From positions 1 to 64,000 of the forward strand of contig NZ_JAHQCR010000070.1 of assembly GCF_019042735.1 (NCBI RefSeq): DNA of 64,000 nucleotides. Reading direction: 5' to 3'. The notes beneath the pieces are model-generated. The model was not told the origin of the DNA. It did no database searches and saw nothing but the letters and a program-made list of their open reading frames with translations. Below, piece by piece: positions 43,058 to 51,595 of the stretch. Source of the DNA: Evansella alkalicola. Its GTDB lineage: Bacteria; Bacillota; Bacilli; Bacillales; Salisediminibacteriaceae. Position 1 is the stretch's first letter. Every line of letters begins with the position of its first letter. The translations under genes and the position numbers were made by a program.

Positions 43058-45454
43058 ATGAAATTTACGATTTCAGTTGGGAACAGCCGGAAAGATAAAG
43101 TGTGGAAACAACAGGTGGTATCTTGGGATGAGTTTGTCAAAAAGCTCTCCCAAACCACTGTCACCAGTGAAACACAGGCAGAGTACCGGAAAATGAAAAA
43201 GTACGAACAAGACAATGTGAAAGATGTCGGTGGATTTGTTGCGGGTGAACTGAAAGACGGACGACGTAGGAAAGAAAATGTACTATTCCGCTCCATGATC
43301 ACACTCGATATGGATTATGCCGATGATGCAAACGTCATTGCTGAAAATATGGAGATGCTTTTTGACTATGCTTGCTGTATATATTCGACCCATAAGCATG
43401 TGCCTGAGAAGCCGAGACTTCGGATGATTATTCCCTTGTCTCGACCAGTATCAGCCGATGAGTATCAAGCCATTGCTCGTATGGTCGCAAAGGAAAATGG
43501 CATGGAGCTTTTTGATGATACGACCTTTGAACCGAATCGGCTCATGTACTGGCCAAGCACCTCATCAGATGGAGAGTATTTTTTCAAGTTAATTGAAGGA
43601 GAGTTTTTAAACCCGGATGACGTTTTAAAGCTTTATAAGAACTGGCGGGATACTTCTAGTTGGCCCGTATCTTCAAGACAAACAGCCATCATCAATAAGT
43701 TAATGAAAAAACAAGCCGATCCGATGGAGAAGGACGGCATGGTCGGTGTGTTTTGTAGAAGCTATTCACTTGATGAAGCGATTGAAACATTTCTACCTGA
43801 AGTTTATACACCAAGCCTGATGCCAGAACGGTACGACTACATTCCGGCTGATTCTACCGCTGGTGTTGTGATATACGACAATAAGTATGCTTATTCCCAC
43901 CATGCGACTGATCCAGCGTGTGGAAAGCTATTAAATGCTTTTGATTTAGTACGGATCCATTTGTTTGGTGATTTAGATGAAGAGGTCGATGGAAAGAAGC
44001 AGCTTCCTTCGTTTAAGGCTATGACCGAGTTTTATATTAAAGATGGTGTGGTCAAAAGGCAATTAGCTAAGGAACGAGAGATGGAGGCAAAAGAAGAGTT
44101 TGCTTCATCAAGTGAAGATACAGAAAGTGATATTGACGATGACTGGGAGTTAGGGTTGGACCTGAACAAGAATGGAACGGTCAAAGATACGTTGAGTAAT
44201 ATTACAGAAATTCTTCGTAATGACGACATGTTTCGGTCTATTGCTTACAACCAGCTGTCTCATATGATTGATGTCAACGGTACGCTTCCATGGAAACAAG
44301 TCAAGCCAGGTTGGAATGACTCCGACCTTTCAAGAGCGAAGGTGTACTTTGACAAGAAGTATGGCATTTGGGCACCGGGAAAGTTTAAAGATGCACTATT
44401 AACTGCTGCATCCGAGCGAGCTTATCATCCAATTCTAGAATACTTTCATTCCTTACCCGTTTGGGACGGAACGGAGAGAGTGGATAGGCTGTTAATCGAC
44501 TATCTCGGTGCTGAGGACAACATCTATATTCGTGAAGTCATGAGAAAGACGTTATGTGCAGCTGTCGCTAGGATTTACGAGCCGGGCATGAAGTTTGACC
44601 ATGTGCTCATTTTAAACGGTGACCAAGGGATCGGAAAGTCTACTTTTTTCGCCAAGCTTGCTGGTCGGTGGTTTTCTGATAGTTTAACTGTTTCAGATAT
44701 GAGAGATAAGGCAGCAGCTGAGAAACTACAAGGCTACTGGATTTTGGAACTTGGGGAGCTGGCGGGTCTTCGTAAGATGGATGTGGAAACCGTTAAATCC
44801 TTTATTACAAGAACCGATGATAAGTTTCGTCAAAGCTATGGTGTCCATGTGGAAAATCATCCAAGGCAATGTATTATCGTCGGAACAACCAATGCAGAAA
44901 AAGGCTTCTTACGAGATGTCACTGGTAACAGAAGGTTTTGGCCTGTTCAAGTGAGAGGTGGCAAAAAGAGTATTTGGCACGACCTGAATGAGGCAGAAGT
45001 GGATCAAATTTGGGCAGAGGTAATTATGAAATATAAAGCTGAAGAAGAGTTAACGATCAAAGGGGAAGCAGCCGTGATTGCTTACCAACGACAACAAGAA
45101 GCCTTGGAAGAAGATGACCGAGAAGGGTTGGTGCGGGAGTACCTTGATACCCTTTTACCGGAGAACTGGAATGAGATGGACTTGTTCCAGCGTCGCAATT
45201 TCTTAGCTGGTGATAATGAATTTGGACCAGAAACATTGATTGGAACGGTGAGGAGAACGCAAGTAAGTTTACAGGAAATTTGGTGTGAGTGCTTTGGAAA
45301 GAAAAAAGAAGATATCAAACGGACGGATTCCTTTGAAATTCAAGGCATCTTAGTTAAGATTGGCGGCTGGAAACGATATAACGGCAACAAGTCTGGAAAG
45401 GTACGAATTCCGATTTATGGTCCGCAATTGACGTATGTACGAGAGGGAACATGA
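43058..45454 (+). CDS. VapE-type primase-helicase
   Basis: A 798-residue fusion. Residues about 60-200 resemble an archaeo-eukaryotic-type primase (SMITLDMDYADD, YSTHKHVPEKPRLRMIIPLS, NRLMYWPSTS). The C-terminal half is a VapE/DUF5906 superfamily 3-like helicase with Walker A LNGDQGIGKSTFF, Walker B-like WILELGEL and the GTTNAEKGFLRDVTGNRRFW sensor region. An acidic linker at about 340-365 joins them. It probably opens and primes the phage origin. GGGAGGAGG is the ribosome site. The iteron-like cluster lies immediately downstream. Confidence 0.93.
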   Translation: MKFTISVGNSRKDKVWKQQVVSWDEFVKKLSQTTVTSETQAEYRKMKKYEQDNVKDVGGFVAGELKDGRRRKENVLFRSMITLDMDYADDANVIAENMEMLFDYACCIYSTHKHVPEKPRLRMIIPLSRPVSADEYQAIARMVAKENGMELFDDTTFEPNRLMYWPSTSSDGEYFFKLIEGEFLNPDDVLKLYKNWRDTSSWPVSSRQTAIINKLMKKQADPMEKDGMVGVFCRSYSLDEAIETFLPEVYTPSLMPERYDYIPADSTAGVVIYDNKYAYSHHATDPACGKLLNAFDLVRIHLFGDLDEEVDGKKQLPSFKAMTEFYIKDGVVKRQLAKEREMEAKEEFASSSEDTESDIDDDWELGLDLNKNGTVKDTLSNITEILRNDDMFRSIAYNQLSHMIDVNGTLPWKQVKPGWNDSDLSRAKVYFDKKYGIWAPGKFKDALLTAASERAYHPILEYFHSLPVWDGTERVDRLLIDYLGAEDNIYIREVMRKTLCAAVARIYEPGMKFDHVLILNGDQGIGKSTFFAKLAGRWFSDSLTVSDMRDKAAAEKLQGYWILELGELAGLRKMDVETVKSFITRTDDKFRQSYGVHVENHPRQCIIVGTTNAEKGFLRDVTGNRRFWPVQVRGGKKSIWHDLNEAEVDQIWAEVIMKYKAEEELTIKGEAAVIAYQRQQEALEEDDREGLVREYLDTLLPENWNEMDLFQRRNFLAGDNEFGPETLIGTVRRTQVSLQEIWCECFGKKKEDIKRTDSFEIQGILVKIGGWKRYNGNKSGKVRIPIYGPQLTYVREGT

Positions 45455-45709
45455 TCGGTGTTCCCGTTAGGAACGAATGACGACATTTATGACCTACTTA
45501 GGAACGGGATTGCTGTTCCTATGATACTCAAGATGTTACTAGGAACTTTTATAGGAACACATTCAAAGTGAGAGCTGGTGCGGGTTTTATGATATTTGTT
45601 CCTATGTTTCTATCTCTACTATAAAGTATTGGTCGTTTACTAATAGAAGCTAAAAACATGTATATATGCGCGTAAGGATTTTTAAACGCTTAAGAACAGC
45701 TTTAGGAAC
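45445..45709. repeat. Iteron-like TAGGAAC cluster, candidate replication origin
   Basis: TAGGAAC occurs at 45468, 45499, 45540, 45552 and 45703, and its complement GTTCCTA at 45515 and 45598, seven copies in 242 bases. GGGAAC (45445) and GTTCCC (45460) are partial copies. The rest is AT-rich (TATATATG at 45660) and holds no gene. The location right after polymerase and primase-helicase fits an origin; an operator cluster is the alternative. Confidence 0.65.
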
Positions 45710-45794
45710 AGAGGAAGTGTCAATGAAATGTTGCAAGTTAAAAAGTCTGAAAAGTGATAAGGGTGCTCGATAAATAGATGAGGTGAAAACGATT

Positions 45795-46109
45795 ATGACT
45801 GAAAAAGATGTGGAGCAAATGCTCGTGAAAGAAGTAAAGAAAAGAAAGGGACGAGCGTATAAGTTTATTTCTCCTGGTATCAATGGAGTGCCTGATCGAC
45901 TTGTGCTTATGCCCGGTGGAAAGATTGGTTTTGTAGAAGTGAAAGCACCAGGAAAGAAAATGCGACCACTACAAATAAAGCGAAAAGGGGAGCTAGAGTC
46001 ACTAGGATTTTTAGTGTATTGCTTAGATGATCCGAGGCAGATTGGAGGAATGCTGGATGGCATTGAACACAGAGTACCAACCTCACCATTATCAAGTGTA
46101 CTCTACTGA
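45795..46109 (+). CDS. VRR-NUC domain nuclease
   Basis: A 104-residue stand-alone VRR-NUC protein of the PD-(D/E)xK fold. The N-terminal helix has MTEKDVEQMLVKEVKKRKG. The catalytic core is SPGINGVPDRLVLM followed by GKIGFVEVKAPG, supplying Asp and Glu-x-Lys. Short phage versions act on branched DNA. The ATG at 45795 uses GAGGTG at 45780-45785, while the GTG within that site is less likely. Its 3' end overlaps the helicase gene by 53 bases in another frame. Confidence 0.9.
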   Translation: MTEKDVEQMLVKEVKKRKGRAYKFISPGINGVPDRLVLMPGGKIGFVEVKAPGKKMRPLQIKRKGELESLGFLVYCLDDPRQIGGMLDGIEHRVPTSPLSSVLY

Positions 46110-47448
46110 TTTTATCTTAAAGCATAAAGAAGCAGGACTTTTCTTAGAACCTGGACTTGGGAAGACGGTGATTTCTCTGACAGCGGTTTGGTTGTTGCTT
46201 TACGATTATTTCGATGCGACAAAGGTGCTGGTGATTGCTCCGCTTCGAGTGGCGAGAGATACATGGAGCAGGGAATGTGAGAAGTGGGCACACCTGAATG
46301 GACTGGTGATTTCTAAAGTTCTCGGTAGTGAAAAGGAACGAAAGATGGCCCTTTACAAAAGAGCAGATGTCTACGTGATTAATCGGGAGAATGTGGAGTG
46401 GCTTGTGAAAAACAAAGAGTGGGATTTTGACACAGTAATCATTGATGAACTTTCTAGTTTTAAATCTCCATCAGCAAAACGGTTCAAAGCACTGAAGAAA
46501 GTGCGCCATAAAATAAAACGTATTGTTGGGCTAACCGGAACGCCAGCACCGAATGGTCTATTGGATATCTGGAGTCAGATTTATTTGCTTGATGGTGGGG
46601 AACGACTCGGGAGAACCTATAGCGGCTACCGCAGTCGCTACTTCCACCCACAGAAATATATTAACGGTGGCATCCCAGCTGACTATGTCATCAACGAGGA
46701 TGCGGAAGATAAAATCTATGAAAAGATATCAGACATCTGCATTAGCATGAAGGCGCTTGAGTACTTGGAAATGCCTGAGCTTATTTTTAACAAAGTAGAA
46801 GTGGAACTCTCTGAAAAAGAGATGAAGCTGTACCGAAAGCTAGAACGAGATTTGTTACTGCCATTAGAGGATAGCGATGTGGATGCAGCCAATGCAGCAG
46901 TGTTATCGAACAAGCTGCTGCAGATGGCAGGCGGTGCAGTCTATGATGAATTTAGTGACGTGAAAGCCATTCATGATAGAAAGCTAGATGCTTTAGAAGA
47001 TTTGATTGAAGCAGCTAACGGAAAACCAGCCCTTGTTTATTATTCTTTTAAACATGATCGGGACCGCATTAAAGAACGGTTTGATGCAGGAGAGATAAAC
47101 ACCTCGGAGGATATTGCTAGATGGAATGCAGGCAAGATGCAAATTGCTTTGTGCCATCCCGCTTCAGCAGGACACGGTTTAAATTTACAAGATGGTGGTT
47201 GCACGATTATCTGGTTTGGTTTGACTTGGAGTCTTGAACTCTATCAACAGGCGAATGCAAGACTTTGGCGACAAGGCCAGAAACAAACAGTGGTTATTCA
47301 CCATATCATTGCCAAGGACACCATTGATGAACGAGTGATGAGAGCAATTGATGAAAAAGATACGGGTCAAGCAGCACTGGTAGAAGCAGTGAAGGCGAGG
47401 ATCAATCAATACAAGGAGGGGACGATTAATGGGAGTGAGTCTGTATAA
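46057..47448 (+). CDS. SNF2-type phage helicase
   Basis: A 463-residue SF2 ATPase. Motif I is FLEPGLGKTVISL, motif Ia VIAPLRVARDTW, motif II IIDELSSFKSP (DELS), motif III GLTGTPAPN. The C-terminal RecA domain has PASAGHGLNLQ and the motif VI QANARLWRQGQKQ. The ATG at 46057 is preceded by GGAGGA inside the VRR-NUC gene. Phages of this class place it directly after VRR-NUC, and it probably helps replication or recombination intermediates form. Confidence 0.93.
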   Translation: MALNTEYQPHHYQVYSTDFILKHKEAGLFLEPGLGKTVISLTAVWLLLYDYFDATKVLVIAPLRVARDTWSRECEKWAHLNGLVISKVLGSEKERKMALYKRADVYVINRENVEWLVKNKEWDFDTVIIDELSSFKSPSAKRFKALKKVRHKIKRIVGLTGTPAPNGLLDIWSQIYLLDGGERLGRTYSGYRSRYFHPQKYINGGIPADYVINEDAEDKIYEKISDICISMKALEYLEMPELIFNKVEVELSEKEMKLYRKLERDLLLPLEDSDVDAANAAVLSNKLLQMAGGAVYDEFSDVKAIHDRKLDALEDLIEAANGKPALVYYSFKHDRDRIKERFDAGEINTSEDIARWNAGKMQIALCHPASAGHGLNLQDGGCTIIWFGLTWSLELYQQANARLWRQGQKQTVVIHHIIAKDTIDERVMRAIDEKDTGQAALVEAVKARINQYKEGTINGSESV

Positions 47449-47854
47449 CAGTGATGGATACTTGGATCCGACAGCTTATGAAGCATTATCAAATCTTGAA
47501 CGGGAGAACAAGAAGCAGAAAAAGCTCGTTTTTATTTGCGCTCCTTATGCTGGTGATATTGAAGGAAATGTGATGAGAGCGAAACGCTACGGCCGTTTTG
47601 CAGTAACAGAAGGTGCGGTTCCAATTATTCCTCATCTCATGTACACTCAGTTTTTATTTGATGATGATAAAGAAGAACGAAAGTTGGGCATTGAAATGGG
47701 ACTAGCCTTACTCAGTAAATGTGAGGAACTTTGGATATTCGGTAATCAGTTATCACAAGGCATGGTGATTGAAATAAAAAGAGCGAAATCAAAAAACATG
47801 ACCGTTCGCCAGTTTTCAACGGAGTGTGAATGGGTGGGAGGAGCGAAACGATGA
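47429..47854 (+). CDS. DUF4406/DUF7768-like phage protein (deoxyribosyltransferase-like fold)
   Basis: A 141-residue protein with a Rossmann-like pattern of nucleoside 2-deoxyribosyltransferase relatives: LVFICAPYAGDIEGNVMRAKRYG, GAVPIIPHLMYTQFL, and EELWIFGNQLSQGM with a final EIKRAKS. The catalytic activity of this phage group is uncertain. AAGGAGGGG precedes the ATG. It overlaps the helicase by 20 bases and the next gene by four. Confidence 0.8.
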   Translation: MGVSLYNSDGYLDPTAYEALSNLERENKKQKKLVFICAPYAGDIEGNVMRAKRYGRFAVTEGAVPIIPHLMYTQFLFDDDKEERKLGIEMGLALLSKCEELWIFGNQLSQGMVIEIKRAKSKNMTVRQFSTECEWVGGAKR

Positions 47855-48075
47855 ACGAGAAAGAGTGCTTTGCTTACAAGAATGGGAAGTGCAAAATATT
47901 ACGAATTAACAAATGCGAAGGTTTAGGTTGTGGGTTTCATAAGACCAGTGAGCAATTAGAGACGGATAGACAGCAAGCGCTTATGTGCATTCAGTTTTTG
48001 GATGAAGCAACAAGACGAGACATTAACGAAACATATTATAGTGGGAAATTGAATGAACTGGTTGAACAAGTTTGA
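47851..48075 (+). CDS. Small cysteine-rich phage protein
   Basis: A 74-residue protein with a Cys pattern ECFAYKNGKCKILRINKCEG-x-GCGF, five Cys in the first 30 residues, probably metal-binding. The C-terminal half is helical (QQALMCIQFLDEATRRDINETYY). GGGAGGAG fixes the ATG at 47851. It is typical of the early-late junction in Firmicutes prophages; no function is known to me. Confidence 0.78.
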   Translation: MNEKECFAYKNGKCKILRINKCEGLGCGFHKTSEQLETDRQQALMCIQFLDEATRRDINETYYSGKLNELVEQV

Positions 48076-48113
48076 TTGATTTTAGGTGGTGTCCAAGAAG
48101 GGAGGTACTTGCT

Positions 48114-48536
48114 ATGAACGCAAAGGAATATTTATCCCAAGCGATTTGGCTGGATAAGATGATTGATAATAAACTGGAACAACTTGATTCACTCAAGAGT
48201 CTATCGGTGAAGGTTACTTCCACACTAAGTGAGGAGAAAGTATCCGGTGGAAACCATGTGAAAAGTGCGATGGAAAATGCTGTCGCAAAGGTGATTGATT
48301 TGGAAGAAGAGATTAATCTTGATGTTGACAGACTTGTAGATTTGAAAAAAGAAATTCTTAATACGATACAGGCAGTGAATGATTTGAACTATCAATTGCT
48401 GCTTGAGATGAGATACATTAGTGGGAAGTCATGGGATGACGTTGCTCTGGCTCTGAATTATAATAATCGCTCGGTGTTCAAGGTACATGGAAGAGCTCTC
48501 AAAGAAATTGAGCTAATTCGAAAAGAGGGCAGTTGA
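48114..48536 (+). CDS. DUF1492/ArpU-like late transcription activator
   Basis: A 140-residue protein. Residues 1-90 are helical coiled-coil-like (DKMIDNKLEQLDSLKSL, AVAKVIDLEEEINLDVDRL). The C-terminus is a sigma region 4-type helix-turn-helix (LLLEMRYISGKSWDDVALAL with NRSVFKVHGRALKEI). Such proteins switch on the late genes in Firmicutes siphophages. GGGAGG places the start at 48114. The triple-repeat promoter that follows overlaps the last codons of this gene. Confidence 0.85.
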   Translation: MNAKEYLSQAIWLDKMIDNKLEQLDSLKSLSVKVTSTLSEEKVSGGNHVKSAMENAVAKVIDLEEEINLDVDRLVDLKKEILNTIQAVNDLNYQLLLEMRYISGKSWDDVALALNYNNRSVFKVHGRALKEIELIRKEGS

Positions 48537-48576
48537 GGGCAGTGAAGGGCAGTCGGTTAATCTGTTATTCTATAAC
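48525..48576 (+). promoter_or_regulatory. Phage late promoter with three 10-bp direct repeats
   Basis: GGGCAGT occurs at 48527, 48537 and 48547, exactly one per 10 bp, all on one face of the helix. TATAAC at 48571-48576 is a -10 box. The last repeat (GGCAGT, 48548-48553) falls in the -35 position with a 17-base spacer, and there is no consensus -35. This fits activation by the adjacent sigma-like protein. Confidence 0.75.
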
Positions 48577-48675
48577 ATGTAAAGGTATAGAAAACATCAA
48601 GAGTACCAGATGTTGTAGCATATGCCTAAGCTATATCGATACGATCTTAGGAAACGCAGCATTCTTGATATCACA

Positions 48676-48705
48676 GTCCTTGGGATTAGAAACCGAGGGC
48701 TTTTT
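48676..48705 (+). terminator. Terminator in the late leader, upstream of HNH gene
   Basis: GTCCTTGG at 48676-48683 pairs with CCGAGGGC at 48693-48700, followed by five T. An upstream CCTAAG/CTTAGG hairpin (about 48627-48653) lies between promoter and terminator. The arrangement suggests a late attenuator or antitermination leader. Confidence 0.6.
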
Positions 48706-48737
48706 CTATGCCTTAAATTATGAAATAGGTGATGGCA

Positions 48738-49100
48738 ATGCCATGGAAACCAAAAACAATCTGTCGTTATCCCGGTTGTCATGAACTTGGCAGCGATAGG
48801 TATTGCGATAAACATAAAAAGAATGTAGCGAAAGAACAAAATAAATCCAGCTCCAGAATTTACACGTACCAATGGAGAAAGGTAAGCAAAGTGTATTTGA
48901 AAGAACATCCGTTGTGTATTAATTGTGAGCGTGATGGGAGACTAACTCCAGCAACTGAAGTGGACCATATCATTCCTCATAACGGTGACATGAAATTGTT
49001 CTGGGGTCAGACAAACTGGCAGTCGCTTTGTAAAAAGTGTCACAGTAAGAAGACAGCTCTTGAAGATGGTGGCTTCGGAAATGTTTCCAAGCACCCCTAG
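48738..49100 (+). CDS. Phage HNH endonuclease
   Basis: A 120-residue HNH nuclease. Zinc-binding Cys pairs are CRYPGCHELGSDRYCDKH and LCINCERDG, with WQSLCKKCHSKKT at the end. The catalytic part is ATEVDHIIPHNGDMKLFWGQTNWQSLC. The ATG at 48738 follows AGGTGAT. In HK97-like phages an HNH protein stimulates terminase cleavage at cos and normally sits next to the small terminase. Here 4 kb of other genes intervene. Confidence 0.93.
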   Translation: MPWKPKTICRYPGCHELGSDRYCDKHKKNVAKEQNKSSSRIYTYQWRKVSKVYLKEHPLCINCERDGRLTPATEVDHIIPHNGDMKLFWGQTNWQSLCKKCHSKKTALEDGGFGNVSKHP

Positions 49101-49344
49101 GGGGATCACATCTTACAAAAACTTTTGAGTCGACAACGCGCCAGGGTTTCGTGTAATAATTCGCAAAAATCGTAAGGGGGGGTATCTAAGCGGTTCTGAT
49201 GTTGGTGGAACTGCACTAGAAACCTTTGAAAAACCTTATGAAAATAAGGATTACCGTACTTTAAATATTTAACAGAAGGTAGTATTTTTTTGATTAATAT
49301 AAAGCGAAAAACGGTTATTTTTATCATGTTTTTAGCTATTTTTG
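49101..49344. other. Non-coding region after HNH, candidate cos/packaging site
   Basis: It starts with CCCCTAGGGGGATCAC (CCCCTAGGGG is a perfect palindrome that includes the stop codon of the HNH gene). Then come CGCGCCAGGG, a GGGGGGGTATCTAAG stretch near 49177-49190, and an AT-rich tail. GC-rich dyads next to an HNH gene are where cos sites lie in many Firmicutes phages. The exact cut cannot be read. Confidence 0.4.
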
Positions 49345-49373
49345 AGCTCGGTCACTACGTCTCGGGCTTTTTT
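49345..49373 (+). terminator. Terminator before the ParB-methyltransferase gene
   Basis: AGCTCGGT at 49345-49352 pairs with CTCGGGCT at 49361-49368 (including G-U pairs), followed by six T. Confidence 0.55.
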
Positions 49374-49411
49374 GCTGTTAATTAAATGATTGATTAAAAG
49401 GAGTTGGGAAG

Positions 49412-50686
49412 ATGAACGAAGCAATGAATATCCGGAGGGTCCAAGTATCGGAGATTAAACCGGCCAAGTACAATCCTCGTAAGGATTTAAAGCCGGGGGA
49501 TCCAGCTTATGAAAAGTTGAAACGCTCCATTACTGAATTTGGTTATGTGGAACCGATCATCTGGAATGAAGAAACGGGGAACATTGTCGGCGGCCACCAG
49601 CGATACAAAGTGGTTGTAGAAGAAGGTCATACCGAAGTGGAATGTGTCGTCGTAAAGTTAACGCCAGAAAGAGAGAAAGCACTTAATGTCGCTCTTAATA
49701 AAGTGACGGGTGACTGGGAGTTTGAAGCGTTGGCAGATCTACTGAAAGAACTAGATGAGCAAGACTTCGATGTCACGCTTACCGGTTTCGATGCAGCTGA
49801 AATTGACGATTTGTTTAGTCAAGTTCACGACAAGGATGCGAAAGATGATGATTACGATGTCAATCAAGCATTAGAAGAAGCCGCTTTTGTTCTCCCCGGT
49901 GATGTTTGGGAATTAGGTCGTCACCGTTTAGTGTGTGGCGATGCAACAAAAGAGGGAGATGTAGCTTTGCTGATGGATGGTAAGAAGGCAAATCTACTGG
50001 TAACGGACCCGCCTTACAATGTTGATTTTGAAAGTTCGAGCGGACTAAAAATACAAAACGATAAACAAGAGAACGAATCCTTTTTTCAGTTTTTATTAGC
50101 CGCCTTTAAGAATATGGCAGAGAATATGGCACCGGGAGCATCTGCTTATGTATTCCATGCCGATACCGAGGGGCTCAATTTTAGAAAAGCATTTATTGAC
50201 GTAGGTTTCCATTTGAGTGGTGTGTGTATCTGGAAAAAGAACTCTCTTGTTCTGGGAAGGAGCCCATACAACTGGATCCATGAGCCGATTCTTTTTGGTT
50301 GGAAAAAGGGAGGCAAACACCGATGGTATACTGGCCGTTCGGAAACTACCGTCTGGACGTATGATAAACCAAAGAAAAATGGTGAACATCCAACAATGAA
50401 GCCAGTTCCGTTGTTATGCTACCCTATTAAGAATTCTTCCCAAGTCAATGGTATCGTTCTTGATACGTTTGGTGGCAGTGGCTCCACTCTTATTGCTTGT
50501 GAACAGATTGATAGAATTTGCTACACAATGGAGCTTGATCCGAAATATGCGACGGTAATTGTGAAGAGGTTTATTGAACAAGTCGGAACGGATGAAGATG
50601 TGTTTTTAATTCGTGATGGAAAGAAGATTGCTTTTGCTGATGTACCAAAACCAGAGGTTAATGTGGAAGAGGAATTGCTGCAGTAA
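49412..50686 (+). CDS. ParB-domain DNA methyltransferase (beta-type N4/N6)
   Basis: A 424-residue fusion. Residues 1-130 are a ParB N-terminal-like domain (VSEIKPAKYNPRKD, FGYVEPIIWNEETGNIVGGHQRYKV). Residues about 160-400 are a DNA methyltransferase with motif IV TDPPYNVDF before motif I VLDTFGGSGSTLIACEQ, the beta-class order. No restriction partner is present, so this is an orphan, probably protecting phage DNA from host restriction. AAAGGAG precedes the ATG. It and four or five small genes lie between HNH and terminase. Confidence 0.92.
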   Translation: MNEAMNIRRVQVSEIKPAKYNPRKDLKPGDPAYEKLKRSITEFGYVEPIIWNEETGNIVGGHQRYKVVVEEGHTEVECVVVKLTPEREKALNVALNKVTGDWEFEALADLLKELDEQDFDVTLTGFDAAEIDDLFSQVHDKDAKDDDYDVNQALEEAAFVLPGDVWELGRHRLVCGDATKEGDVALLMDGKKANLLVTDPPYNVDFESSSGLKIQNDKQENESFFQFLLAAFKNMAENMAPGASAYVFHADTEGLNFRKAFIDVGFHLSGVCIWKKNSLVLGRSPYNWIHEPILFGWKKGGKHRWYTGRSETTVWTYDKPKKNGEHPTMKPVPLLCYPIKNSSQVNGIVLDTFGGSGSTLIACEQIDRICYTMELDPKYATVIVKRFIEQVGTDEDVFLIRDGKKIAFADVPKPEVNVEEELLQ

Positions 50687-50775
50687 CAGTGTTTTGCTAA
50701 CCTATGAATCTAGTTGCTATACACCCACGTGTATGGCAATATGCTACTACCTTAATAGAGATTGGAGGTGTAGCA

Positions 50776-50973
50776 ATGGAAGAGCATGGAAAACCAATAT
50801 GCAAGTTAGTCGGAGAAGATGGGAATATCTTTTGGATCCTCGGTCGGGTAAATAGAGCCTTAAAGGAAAACGGAAAAGCTGATGAAGCCAAGGAAGTAAG
50901 TGAGCGAGTGTTGGCATCTGGTTCCTATGATGAGGCCCTGCAAATTATGATGGAATACGTTGAGGTGGAGTGA
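50776..50973 (+). CDS. Small phage protein of unknown function, 65 residues
   Basis: It begins MEEHGKPICKLVGEDGNIFW, then two helices (RVNRALKENGKADEAKEVSERV, SYDEALQIMMEYVEVE). GGAGGTG fixes the ATG at 50776. The fold looks like a small beta hairpin plus helices. I know the type from Firmicutes prophages and conjugative elements, without known function. Confidence 0.75.
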   Translation: MEEHGKPICKLVGEDGNIFWILGRVNRALKENGKADEAKEVSERVLASGSYDEALQIMMEYVEVE

Positions 50974-50980
50974 TGATTAC

Positions 50981-51307
50981 ATGAGAGCGATCTTTGGTAG
51001 AAAAGTAACCAACCTGACCGAGCTGAAAGAACTGACGGAACAAGCGATAAAGAGTGGGCAGCGGGGTCAAAGCTACTGCGTGATAAAAGAAGTCTTATTA
51101 GAAGATGACGAATTTCATTCTTTTGCAAAGGACTTCTTTAACGATCAGGCTTGGATCACGAAGGAAGATGGCGGAGTAATCGAGCAAAGAGAGGTTCGCT
51201 GCATTCGGGTGATTAACCAAGATACCGATGAAAAGGTACTTGTGAACAACGAAGGATATACATATCCCCGGTACACAGCGATTGAAACTCTGGTTGTTTC
51301 GGAGTAG
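50981..51307 (+). CDS. Phage protein of unknown function, 108 residues
   Basis: A soluble alpha/beta protein starting MRAIFGRKVTNLTELKELTE. It has an internal IKEVLLEDDEFHSFAKDFF helix and a C-terminal beta segment (VNNEGYTYPRYTAIETLV). The start at 50981 is taken for its GGAG at 11 bases; upstream in-frame codons belong to the preceding gene's end. It probably shares a transcript with the previous gene. A strong terminator follows 145 bases later. Confidence 0.7.
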   Translation: MRAIFGRKVTNLTELKELTEQAIKSGQRGQSYCVIKEVLLEDDEFHSFAKDFFNDQAWITKEDGGVIEQREVRCIRVINQDTDEKVLVNNEGYTYPRYTAIETLVVSE

Positions 51308-51450
51308 GAGATAACTGTGCAATAACTCGAAGTGCCCCATGGAACAGAAAGTGCTGATACCTCTTACATTGAGAGGTGCAGAGCTACTTTGTTATACGTC
51401 GCAGTTGGCACATAATGTTTAGGATACTTAAAGTGAAATTTTAACTAGGG

Positions 51451-51485
51451 AATGGTTGCTGTTGCTATTATGAGCAACCATTTTT
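51451..51485 (+). terminator. Intrinsic terminator ending the cargo operon
   Basis: AATGGTTGCT at 51451-51460 is the exact complement of AGCAACCATT at 51473-51482, followed by a T5 tract (51481-51485). Confidence 0.8.
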
Positions 51486-51533
51486 ATGTGCAATTATAAA
51501 GCTAAAATAAATACTATTTTTCCCCAGAAATGC

Positions 51534-51586
51534 TTGCTATTACCTGTGTTTAGAGTGATATATGTACTACACCAAAACACAGGAGG
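51534..51586 (+). promoter_or_regulatory. Repeated leader element, copy 1 (promoter plus SD hairpin)
   Basis: TTGCTA (51534-51539) resembles a -35 box, followed at promoter distance by GATATAT. CCTGTGTTT at 51543-51551 pairs over 9 bp with AAACACAGG at 51575-51583, and the Shine-Dalgarno AGGAGG (51581-51586) overlaps the 3' arm. The loop TAGAGTGATATATG is nearly shared with the copy at 52795. Confidence 0.6.
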
Positions 51587-51595
51587 TATTGAAAA

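Noticed and set aside
43058..45454. VapE protein as evidence for a phage satellite (PICI)
   Set aside because: Full terminase, capsid and tail genes follow, so this is a complete phage rather than a satellite.
46057..47448. SNF2 helicase as part of a defence system (DISARM or similar)
   Set aside because: It sits directly after VRR-NUC in the phage replication block, the standard context for this phage helicase.
48533..48784. 83-codon frame after the late activator
   Set aside because: It runs across the late promoter, a hairpin and the leader terminator and into the HNH gene; no family features.
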